From DASUSF01 sp036375275 (GTDB lineage: Bacteria; Pseudomonadota; Alphaproteobacteria; Geminicoccales; Geminicoccaceae): a DNA stretch of 9,852 nucleotides. The first letter of the stretch is position 1. Every line of letters begins with the position of its first letter. The position numbers and the translations under genes are program-made. The notes under the pieces were generated by a model that saw nothing but the letters and a program-made list of their open reading frames with translations, was not told the origin of the DNA and ran no database searches. The stretch is taken from the NCBI GenBank assembly GCA_036375275.1, contig DASUSF010000225.1, positions 1 to 9,852 of the forward strand, written 5' to 3'. This document shows positions 1 to 4,930 of this stretch, one piece after another.

Positions 1-72
1 AGCGATCTTCCTGAGTTTCCCGAGTTCACCCCGGGCAGAACGATCTTTGGCCGGTTGACCCTGGCGTTCTAA
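1..72 (+). CDS. C-terminal fragment of a probable outer-membrane beta-barrel protein (TonB-dependent receptor-like)
   Basis: The first frame is open from the window edge to a TAA at 70-72, giving 23 residues that end PGRTIFGRLTLAF. What is seen is a short stretch of alternating polar and hydrophobic residues ending in phenylalanine. A terminal aromatic residue on a last beta-strand is the recognition signal for outer-membrane barrel insertion, and a 'PGRT(x)n...F' ending is common in TonB-dependent receptors. The assignment is inference from this tail only, and the plug and barrel lie outside the window. The following secreted-protein gene starts 52 nt downstream with its own strong ribosome-binding site. 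It could instead be a chance open frame, since only 23 codons are visible. Confidence 0.4.
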   Translation, partial: SDLPEFPEFTPGRTIFGRLTLAF

Positions 73-87
73 AGAGACCGGCAGACA

Positions 88-109
88 CCGACGCTGGTCG
101 GACCACCAG
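88..109 (+). other. Overlapping alternative hairpins in the leader of the first small secreted gene
   Basis: CCGAC (88-92) pairs with GTCGG (97-101) around a GCTG loop. The overlapping CTGGT (94-98) pairs with ACCAG (105-109). The two folds exclude each other and lie directly before the AAAGGAGA ribosome-binding site at 113-120. They could be the remains of a terminator for the upstream gene or a structured mRNA leader. Stems of 5 bp are short enough to be chance. Confidence 0.3.
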
Positions 110-124
110 TAGAAAGGAGATCCC

Positions 125-508
125 ATGTTGCACGTACTCAAGCCAAGCCAGTTCTTCCCCGCCGCTATCGCAGTGGGAGCAGCCATCTACCTGTCCTTCG
201 CTGCTGAAGCACAGGAGAACGTCCAGCCTATGACGGAGGACATGCAGAAAGCAGTCGGCGCCGGCTCCATCGCCCTTCAGGCAACGGACGAGAACGGCGA
301 ACAGATCACCTACCTGCGTCAGGACGTCTATGAGGAGGTTCAATCGGCACAAACAGAAGTGCAGTTCCCGTTGGATGTGACGAAGATCAACGCCGTCATT
401 CCGACCGGAAGCCAGGACGAGATGGTAATCATCAGGTATGAGGTGAACCCGCCCAAGACGATGCAATGTCGTTGGGTGGGCTCAACATACACGTGCTACA
501 CCAACTAG
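125..508 (+). CDS. Small exported protein with C-terminal CRWVGSTYTCY motif (copy 1)
   Basis: I do not recognise this 127-residue protein. A basic start followed by a hydrophobic stretch (about residues 11-25) and AEA before Gln30 looks like a Sec signal peptide cleaved near residue 29, giving a mature periplasmic or secreted protein of about 98 residues. The mature part has an acidic first half and a beta-rich second half (KINAVIPTG, DEMVIIRYEV). It ends in PPKTMQCRWVGSTYTCYTN, whose two cysteines spaced C-x8-C are the only ones in the mature chain and could form a disulfide. The ATG follows a strong AAAGGAGA site (113-120). The next gene, 49 nt downstream, is a diverged paralogue. GC content, hand-counted over 181-360, is about 57%, below the roughly 70% of the housekeeping genes, which suggests accessory origin. 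Function is unknown. An envelope role is inferred only from the signal peptide and the possible outer-membrane neighbour. Confidence 0.8.
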   Translation: MLHVLKPSQFFPAAIAVGAAIYLSFAAEAQENVQPMTEDMQKAVGAGSIALQATDENGEQITYLRQDVYEEVQSAQTEVQFPLDVTKINAVIPTGSQDEMVIIRYEVNPPKTMQCRWVGSTYTCYTN

Positions 509-520
509 GATCCTCGTTCC

Positions 521-537
521 GCTCAGCTGGAATGAGC
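521..537 (+). other. Small hairpin before the second secreted gene
   Basis: GCTCA (521-525) pairs with TGAGC (533-537) around a 7-nt loop. An alternative TTCC (517-520)/GGAA (529-532) pairing would compete with it. The hairpin lies just before the GGGAG site at 543-547 that serves the ATG at 558. The arrangement resembles that at 88-109 before copy 1. It may affect translation or mRNA processing between the two cistrons, but the stems are short. Confidence 0.25.
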
Positions 538-557
538 AGACAGGGAGCGCCCCAAGT

Positions 558-953
558 ATGGCATTCATAGTTAAACATGCCTCGTTGTGGCTAGTCGGAA
601 TGACGCTGATCGGCCCCTGCGCGTTTGCTGCTTGGCCGGCCGCAGCGCAGAGCGACACCTCGGTGGCGGCCGCGTCCGAAGTCCCGGACAAGGTCAAGAA
701 GCCCAAGAGACTGCCCCAGAACACAAAGGATCTTGATGGCCGTGTGGTCATCGCCATCGACCCCGCCACTGGCGACATCACCCCGTACGTTGAGAAAAAC
801 CCCGCAGAAGTCACGATTCCGGAAGGTGTCGACATAAAGAGCATAGTGAGCCTTCCGGGATCGGACTACGTCATCCTCACCTACGAGGCGAGCCCTCAGA
901 AGACGCTGCTCTGCAGATGGGTGGGAAGCACTTACACCTGCTACGAGGTCTAG
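558..953 (+). CDS. Small exported protein with C-terminal CRWVGSTYTCY motif (copy 2)
   Basis: This 131-residue protein of unrecognised family is a paralogue of the gene at 125-508. It begins with a clear Sec signal peptide: hydrophobic residues about 9-25, then WPAAAQ, with cleavage probable after AAA near residue 30. A lysine- and proline-rich linker (DKVKKPKRLP) follows. The body aligns with copy 1: IDPATGDITPYV against TDENGEQITYL, then IKSIVSLPGSDYVILTYEASPQKT against INAVIPTGSQDEMVIIRYEVNPPKT, and an identical CRWVGSTYTCY near the end. The mature chain again has only the C-x8-C cysteine pair. The ribosome-binding site is GGGAG at 543-547. The gene is probably co-transcribed with copy 1 and ends just before the terminator at 984-1021. 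The coding DNA of the shared motif differs between copies at many synonymous positions, so the duplication is old and the motif is held by selection. Function is unknown. Confidence 0.8.
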   Translation: MAFIVKHASLWLVGMTLIGPCAFAAWPAAAQSDTSVAAASEVPDKVKKPKRLPQNTKDLDGRVVIAIDPATGDITPYVEKNPAEVTIPEGVDIKSIVSLPGSDYVILTYEASPQKTLLCRWVGSTYTCYEV

Positions 954-983
954 CCCCATAGGGGATCGCGACGTAATCGCCAC

Positions 984-1021
984 GCAGCCCGCCGCCCGCT
1001 TCTGCTTGGCGGGCTGCTTTT
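984..1021 (+). terminator. Strong rho-independent terminator between convergent genes
   Basis: GCAGCCCGCC (984-993) is perfectly complementary to GGCGGGCTGC (1008-1017), giving a 10-bp stem with a 14-nt loop followed by TTTT (1018-1021). It sits 30 nt after the second small secreted gene. It also lies immediately past the stop codon of the convergent ABC ATPase gene (ending at 1025), so the stem may act for both strands. The T tract favours the plus-strand transcript. Confidence 0.88.
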
Positions 1022-1024
1022 CGG

Positions 1025-2098
1025 CTAGCTCTCCAACCGCGCGCCGGACGCCTTGTCGAACAAGTGGACCTTGGCGAGGTCGGGGGTGAGGTGGATCTTG
1101 TCGCCGGGGTGGAAGTTGTGGCGCTCGCGGAACACCACCTGGATGTCCTGGCCGGCCACTTCCGCGAACACCAGGATCTCCGCCCCGGTCGGCTCGACCA
1201 CCTGCACCTCGCCCGGTAGCGAGCCCTCGCCCTCCACGAGGGTGAGGTGCTCCGGGCGCATGCCGTAGACGATCTCCTGACCGTCGCGGCCGCCGGCGTT
1301 CGGCGGCAGCGGCAGCACGGTGCCATCGGCCGCGACCGCGCTCGCGCTGCCGTTCCGCCTGATCGTCGCGTCGATGAAGTTCATCGCCGGCGAGCCGATG
1401 AAGCCGGCGACGAACAGGTTCTCGGGATGGTCGTAGAGGGACAGCGGATCGCCGACCTGCTCGACGATGCCGTCGTGCATGACCACGATCCGATCGGCCA
1501 TGGTCATGGCCTCGATCTGGTCGTGGGTGACGTAGACCGCGGTGGTCTTGAGGCGCTGGTGGAGCTCCTTGATCTCGGTGCGCATCTGCACCCGGAGCTT
1601 GGCGTCGAGGTTCGAGAGCGGCTCGTCGAACAGGAACACCGCGGGGTCGCGGACGATGGCGCGCCCCATCGCGACCCGCTGGCGCTGGCCACCGGAGAGC
1701 TGGCGCGGGTAGCGCTTGAGGTAGGGATCGAGGCCGAGGATGCCGGAGGCCTGGCTGACCCGCTTCTCGATCTCGTCCCTGGGCGCCTTCGCCAGCTTGA
1801 GCGAGAACGCCATGTTGTCCTCGACCGTCATGTGCGGATAGAGGGCGTAGTTCTGGAACACCATGGCGATGTCCCGGTCCTTGGGCGGCACGTTGTTGAC
1901 CACCCGGCCGCCGATCTGGATCTCGCCGCGGCTGATCTCCTCGAGCCCGGCGATCATCCGCAGCAGTGTCGACTTGCCGCAGCCGGACGGTCCGACCAGC
2001 ACCACGAACTCGCCGTCCGTAATGTCGACTTCGACCCCGTACAGCACCTGGGTCGAGCCGAAGAACTTGTCGACCTTGTCGACGTGCACCGATGCCAT
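1025..2098 (-). CDS. ugpC: UgpC/MalK-family ABC transporter ATP-binding protein
   Basis: This 357-residue cytoplasmic ATPase would energise a carbohydrate-uptake-1 type importer (sn-glycerol-3-phosphate, maltose or another sugar/polyol). Visible motifs are Walker A GPSGCGKST (36-44), Q-loop Q82 in FQNYALYP, signature LSGGQ (134-138), Walker B VFLFDEP (154-160), D-loop SNLDAKLR and switch histidine H192. From about residue 235 there is a C-terminal OB-fold (MOP/TOBE) regulatory domain with GMRPEHL. The length matches the UgpC/MalK/SmoK group (about 350-370). The start is preceded by GGGGCAGG on the minus strand. No permease or solute-binding gene is in the window, so this is an orphan here; such ATPases can be shared between transporters. 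The substrate cannot be read from the sequence, and the symbol marks the family rather than a proven glycerol-phosphate role. The gene at 2239-3315 lies 140 nt upstream on the same strand. Confidence 0.9.
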   Translation of the reverse strand: MASVHVDKVDKFFGSTQVLYGVEVDITDGEFVVLVGPSGCGKSTLLRMIAGLEEISRGEIQIGGRVVNNVPPKDRDIAMVFQNYALYPHMTVEDNMAFSLKLAKAPRDEIEKRVSQASGILGLDPYLKRYPRQLSGGQRQRVAMGRAIVRDPAVFLFDEPLSNLDAKLRVQMRTEIKELHQRLKTTAVYVTHDQIEAMTMADRIVVMHDGIVEQVGDPLSLYDHPENLFVAGFIGSPAMNFIDATIRRNGSASAVAADGTVLPLPPNAGGRDGQEIVYGMRPEHLTLVEGEGSLPGEVQVVEPTGAEILVFAEVAGQDIQVVFRERHNFHPGDKIHLTPDLAKVHLFDKASGARLES

Positions 2099-2180
2099 GA
2101 CCTGCCCCGTCCGTCTCTTTGCGGCACCGGTGCCCGCTCGACCGACGCCCGTGGTTGCCTCCAGGCGGGCCGGCCGCCCA

Positions 2181-2203
2181 CCCGCGCCGGATCATGGCGC
2201 GGG
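2181..2203 (-). other. GC-rich perfect hairpin between dehydrogenase and ABC ATPase genes
   Basis: CCCGCGCC (2181-2188) and GGCGCGGG (2196-2203) form an 8-bp perfect stem with a 7-nt loop, 36 nt past the dehydrogenase stop on the minus strand. No T tract follows on either strand, so it is not a textbook intrinsic terminator. It may be an attenuating or mRNA-stabilising stem, or a terminator of the kind lacking a U tract. It suggests the two minus-strand genes need not be equally expressed. Confidence 0.45.
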
Positions 2204-2238
2204 CGGGGCGATCGTTCAAGATCGACGAGGGGCCAGCT

Positions 2239-3315
2239 CTAGCTCGCCAGCGCCTGGAGCTCCGCCGCAGCCAGGCCGACCAGCTCGCCCGCCTCGAGCA
2301 GCTGCTCGAAGGTCGCGTCCGGCAGCGGCACGCCGCGCACGCTCCGCTCGGCCCGGTTGCGTCGTTCCGGCTCGCCCGGGATCAGCACCTCGCCGTCCGG
2401 GGTGCGCGGCGCCGACGTCCTGACGTAGTCGAGGAAGGCCCGGACCTCCTCGCCGATGCCGAAGTCGGAGCCGTACACGTCGGGCGCCACGACCACCGCG
2501 AAGAGGTTGTTGGCGAAGCGGATCCGGGCCGGGTCGACCGGGTGGTTGCAGCGGCCGCCGGACAAGGCGCCGGCGAGCAGATCGCAGGCGAGGACCAGGC
2601 CGCCGCCCTTGTGGCCGCTGACCCTGCCGCCGAAGGGGAGCAGCGTGCCGCGTGGCTCCTGGTAGAGCACGCCCGGATCCCGGGTCGGCGTCCCGTCCGG
2701 AGCGAGCAGGCAGTCCTCCGGGACCTCGACCCCCTTGTGGTGCGCGACCCTGACCTTGCCCTCGGCGATCGCCGCGGTCGCGAAGTCGAGCATGAAGGGC
2801 TCGCCGCCGGGCACCGGCACCGCGACCGCCATCGGATTGGTCGAGCTCCTGGCCTCACGGCCGCCGTGGGGCACGACGAAGGGCGGCGCGCCGGCGGCGT
2901 TGCACAGCATCAGCGCCACCTGGCCTTCGCTGGCGGCCATCAGCACCCAGTCGGCGAGGCGGCCGACGTGCGAGCTGTTGCGGAGCGTCATCAGCGCGAC
3001 GCCGTGGGTGCGCGCCTTCCCGATCGCCCGCTCCATCGCCTGCTCGGCGACCACCTGGCCGAAGCCGAACCCGCCATCGAGCGCGATCACGGCGCCGGTC
3101 TCGCTGATCACCTCGACCGAGGTGTTCGGGTGCAGCCAGCCGCCCTGGACCGCGGTGACGTACTGGTGGATCCGGATCACGCCGTGGCTGTCGTGCCCGG
3201 TCAGATTGGCCTCGACCAGCCGGCCCGCGACCTTCTCGGCCTCCCCGGACGACGAGCCCGCGGCCGCGAAGATCCGTCGCGCGATGCCCCGAAGCGCCTC
3301 CGCCTGTATCTGCAT
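2239..3315 (-). CDS. Ldh2-family 2-hydroxycarboxylate dehydrogenase (YbiC/HcxB-like)
   Basis: This 358-residue enzyme belongs to the malate/L-lactate dehydrogenase (Ldh2) family of NAD(P)-dependent oxidoreductases, which are unrelated to the classical Rossmann LDH/MDH. Members act on 2-hydroxy acids, ureidoglycolate, diketogulonate or Delta1-pyrroline carboxylates. Visible hallmarks are ANLTGHDSHGVIR (about 36-48, with the conserved histidine), TLDGGFGFGQ, NSSHVGRLADW, TNPMAVAVP, LDFATAAIAEGKVR and GHKGGGLVLACDLLAGALSGG. Block for block it resembles E. coli YbiC (HcxB), including TRVAWHKGVPVP against VRVAHHKGVEVP and the tail ending LAS. The ATG at 3315 was chosen because GGGGGAGG precedes it by four bases and the protein then begins where the family does. 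A longer in-frame start at 3417 lacks both properties. The exact substrate is not determinable. The neighbouring UgpC-type ATPase hints at uptake linked to catabolism, but only weakly. Confidence 0.88.
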   Translation of the reverse strand: MQIQAEALRGIARRIFAAAGSSSGEAEKVAGRLVEANLTGHDSHGVIRIHQYVTAVQGGWLHPNTSVEVISETGAVIALDGGFGFGQVVAEQAMERAIGKARTHGVALMTLRNSSHVGRLADWVLMAASEGQVALMLCNAAGAPPFVVPHGGREARSSTNPMAVAVPVPGGEPFMLDFATAAIAEGKVRVAHHKGVEVPEDCLLAPDGTPTRDPGVLYQEPRGTLLPFGGRVSGHKGGGLVLACDLLAGALSGGRCNHPVDPARIRFANNLFAVVVAPDVYGSDFGIGEEVRAFLDYVRTSAPRTPDGEVLIPGEPERRNRAERSVRGVPLPDATFEQLLEAGELVGLAAAELQALAS

Positions 3316-3319
3316 CTTG

Positions 3320-3327
3320 CCTCCCCC
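3320..3327 (-). promoter_or_regulatory. Ribosome-binding site fixing the dehydrogenase start
   Basis: On the minus strand GGGGGAGG is followed by CAAG and then the ATG at 3315. No comparable site precedes the alternative in-frame ATG at 3417, so this motif decides the start. Confidence 0.8.
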
Positions 3328-3415
3328 TCGGAACGAGCCGTGCTCGGCCGGGTTGTCGAACCACATCCGCGCCCGGGTCTCACCGCCCGCCGCAACCACG
3401 TCAAGGGTCAGCGTC

Positions 3416-3761
3416 ATGCCTCATCGCGTGTTCCTCGCGCTCCTGCCGTGCACCCTCGCCGGCTGCTCGACCCTCACCGGGCCGGGCCTCCTCGCCGACG
3501 GTCTCGGTCAGACGACGGCTGCGTGCGACGCGGAGGTGCTGACGGTCGAGACCGCGGAGGGCAACCTCAGGATCGGAAGGGGCGAGACGGCGGCCGCCGA
3601 GATCAACCAGAACGTCTTCACCCTGGTACTGCGGCGAGCTGCGCGAGGACAACCTCGGGCAGAGCCGCTGCCCCGAGGGCACCGACTACGTCGAGCTGTC
3701 GCGCAACTTCACCGGCGCCGGCTTCGTCGCCCGGTGCATCGAGCAGTCCGGCACGATCTGA
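3416..3761 (+). pseudogene. Small lipoprotein gene interrupted by an apparent frameshift
   Basis: The first frame from ATG 3416 gives MPHRVFLALLPCTLAGC..., a short signal peptide with a perfect lipobox (L14-A15-G16-C17) and Ser at +2, predicting an outer-membrane lipoprotein. It reads sensibly to about residue 70 (EINQNVFTL) and then turns arginine-rich. From 3624 the +1 frame reads WYCGELREDNLGQSRCPEG and continues 45 codons to TGA 3759-3761. That stretch contains three further cysteines, which with C37 make two possible disulfides. Together they would make a lipoprotein of about 114 residues. The join lies near 3623 and needs one base removed or two added. No long homopolymer sits at the junction, so a real mutation, a sequencing error and ribosomal frameshifting all remain possible. 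AAGGG at 3403-3407 is a plausible ribosome-binding site. The gene is divergent from the dehydrogenase at 2239-3315. Family not recognised. Confidence 0.6.
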
Positions 3762-3791
3762 CGGCTCGCAGCTTGACCGGCCGCCGGAGCA

Positions 3792-3805
3792 GGCCACATC
3801 TGGCC
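3792..3805 (+). other. Hairpin preceding the riboswitch
   Basis: GGCCA (3792-3796) pairs with TGGCC (3801-3805) around CATC, ending one base before the first riboswitch stem. It may be the end of the preceding lipoprotein transcript or a flanking element of the leader. No T tract follows. Confidence 0.3.
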
Positions 3806-3806
3806 C

Positions 3807-3855
3807 GAGCGGGGACGACCCCCTCTTCCAGCATCACCGGCCGGGACGACCCGCC
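3807..3855 (+). ncRNA. Guanidine-II (mini-ykkC) riboswitch
   Basis: Two matching hairpins stand just before gdx. In P1, GAG (3807-3809), a bulged C3810, GGGG (3811-3814), loop ACGA (3815-3818), CCCC (3819-3822) and CTC (3823-3825). In P2, GG (3839-3840), a bulged C3841, CGGG (3842-3845), loop ACGA (3846-3849), CCCG (3850-3853) and CC (3854-3855). Two short stems with ACGR loops, joined by a short linker and followed directly by the ribosome-binding site of a small multidrug resistance gene, define the guanidine-II class. In that class the loops dock through their CG bases to bind two guanidinium ions and turn translation on. Here CCCTC (3821-3825) of the P1 3' strand is complementary to GAGGG (3862-3866) of the ribosome-binding site, offering an obvious OFF pairing that P1 formation would abolish; that mechanism is my inference. 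Confidence 0.87.
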
Positions 3856-3861
3856 AGACAC

Positions 3862-3869
3862 GAGGGAGG
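3862..3869 (+). promoter_or_regulatory. Ribosome-binding site of gdx, likely riboswitch-controlled
   Basis: GAGGGAGG lies 8 nt before the GTG start at 3878 and 6 nt after the second riboswitch stem. Its first five bases can pair with CCCTC at 3821-3825. This site supports the GTG start, which gives the 106-residue length normal for the family. Confidence 0.8.
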
Positions 3870-3877
3870 CGCGGGTC

Positions 3878-4198
3878 GTGGCGTGGGTTCTTCTCCTGAT
3901 CGCCGGCGTGCTCGAGATCGGCTGGGCGGTGGGCCTCAAGTACACCGAGGGGTTCACGCGCCTGGCCCCGAGCGTCCTCACCGTCCTCGGCATGGCGATC
4001 AGCCTCGCGCTCCTGGGCCTCGCCGTCCGCAGCCTGCCGATCGGCACCGCCTACGCGGTCTGGACCGGGATCGGGACCATCGGATCGGCCCTCCTCGGCG
4101 TCCTCCTGTTCGGCGAGCCCGCCAGCGCGGCGCGGCTCGCCTGCATCGCGCTGATCCTCGGCGGCATCCTCGGCCTCAAGCTGATCACGCCCGGCTGA
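3878..4198 (+). CDS. gdx: Guanidinium exporter Gdx (SugE), small multidrug resistance family
   Basis: This 106-residue inner-membrane protein has four hydrophobic helices (about 2-20, 30-50, 57-78, 85-103). It is the antiparallel-dimer exporter that trades protons for guanidinium. The key acidic residue Glu13 is present in GVLEIGWAVGLKYT, as are Trp16, the SLPIGTAYAVWTGIG segment with Trp62 in the second and third helices, and the terminal GLK (Lys101). These features mark the Gdx/SugE subtype rather than the promiscuous EmrE type, and the sequence follows E. coli SugE almost block by block. The start is GTG. An in-frame reading upstream runs into the broken lipoprotein gene and is not part of this protein. 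The guanidine-II riboswitch directly in front predicts induction by guanidinium and independently supports the substrate. The stand-alone gene is typical of the homodimeric type. No guanidine carboxylase or guanidine hydrolase gene accompanies it in the window. Confidence 0.94.
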   Translation: MAWVLLLIAGVLEIGWAVGLKYTEGFTRLAPSVLTVLGMAISLALLGLAVRSLPIGTAYAVWTGIGTIGSALLGVLLFGEPASAARLACIALILGGILGLKLITPG

Positions 4199-4279
4199 CC
4201 GGCGGCCGCACCCGATCGGGCTCGCGACGGCGGGCGGGCTTGGCGGCGCCCGAAGGGCACGCCATAGTGCGCGCCGCCC

Positions 4280-4930
4280 ATGAGCCGCGCACCCGCCACC
4301 CGCGAGCCCCGCCTGATGATGCGCCCGGACGCCCCCCCGGTCGTGCTCGCCTCACGCAGCGCCGCGCGGGCGCGCCTGCTCGCGGCCGCGGGGATCAGCG
4401 TCGAGGTCGCGACCCCCGCGGTCGACGAGACCGCCCTGAAGGAGGGCATGCGGGCGGAAGGCGCCGAGCCGGCGGACGTCGCCGTCGCGCTTGCGGAGCT
4501 GAAGGCACGCCGGGCGGGCCCCGGCTGTGCGCCCGACGCGCTGGTGATCGGCGCCGATCAGCTGCTGACGGTCGCAGGCCGGTGGCTCGACAAGCCGGCC
4601 TCGCGGCAGGAGGCGCGCGACCAGCTGCTCGCCCTCGCCGGACGCCGGCACGAGCTCTGGAGCGCCGCCGTGGTGGTCCGGGGTGACGAGCGCATCTGGC
4701 ACCACGTCGCGGAAGCGCGGCTCTGGATGCGCGAGCTCTCGTGCGCGTTCGTGGATCGCTACCTCGACCTGGTCGGGCAGGCGGCTCTGGACAGCGTCGG
4801 CGCCTACCACCTGGAAGGGCTGGGTGCGCAGCTGCTCGCGCGCGTGCAGGGCGATCATTTCGTGGTCCAGGGCCTGCCGCTGCTGCCGCTGCTGGAGTTC
4901 CTGCGCGAGCGCGGGGTGCTGGAACGATGA
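4280..4930 (+). CDS. maf: Maf/YceF-family nucleoside triphosphate pyrophosphatase
   Basis: Maf proteins hydrolyse non-canonical or modified nucleotides (for example m7GTP, dTTP, UTP, pseudo-UTP) to the monophosphate, in the cytoplasm. The 216 residues show the family blocks in order: VVLASRSAARARLL (21-34), VDE (48-50), GADQ (91-94, with the metal-binding/catalytic Asp93), LDKP (103-106), ALAGRRHELWSA, DSVGAYHLEGLGA (171-183) and VQGLPLLPLLEFL (196-208). The usual SPRR of the first block is SAAR here, keeping one of the two arginines. GAYHLEGLGA suggests the YceF-like branch. Start uncertain: ATG 4280 has no good ribosome-binding site, and the two ATGs at 4316 and 4319 would give about 203-204 residues with a more typical N-terminus. 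Its stop overlaps the aroE start by 4 nt (ATGA), so the two are probably translationally coupled. Confidence 0.87.
   Translation: MSRAPATREPRLMMRPDAPPVVLASRSAARARLLAAAGISVEVATPAVDETALKEGMRAEGAEPADVAVALAELKARRAGPGCAPDALVIGADQLLTVAGRWLDKPASRQEARDQLLALAGRRHELWSAAVVVRGDERIWHHVAEARLWMRELSCAFVDRYLDLVGQAALDSVGAYHLEGLGAQLLARVQGDHFVVQGLPLLPLLEFLRERGVLER

Noticed and set aside
3316..3417. N-terminal extension of the dehydrogenase from the ATG at 3417
   Set aside because: It adds 34 residues absent from YbiC-like relatives and lacks a ribosome-binding site, whereas the ATG at 3315 has GGGGGAGG in front.
3624..4198. Fusion of the lipoprotein and Gdx in one frame
   Set aside because: The first lipoprotein frame does run into gdx without a stop, but the linking part is arginine-rich, crosses the riboswitch hairpins, and gdx has its own ribosome-binding site and GTG start giving the family's normal length.
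2119..4686. An open plus-strand frame of about 855 codons across the dehydrogenase, lipoprotein and gdx region
   Set aside because: It covers several real genes on both strands in wrong frames, is arginine- and proline-rich, and shows no domain; it is a GC-bias shadow.
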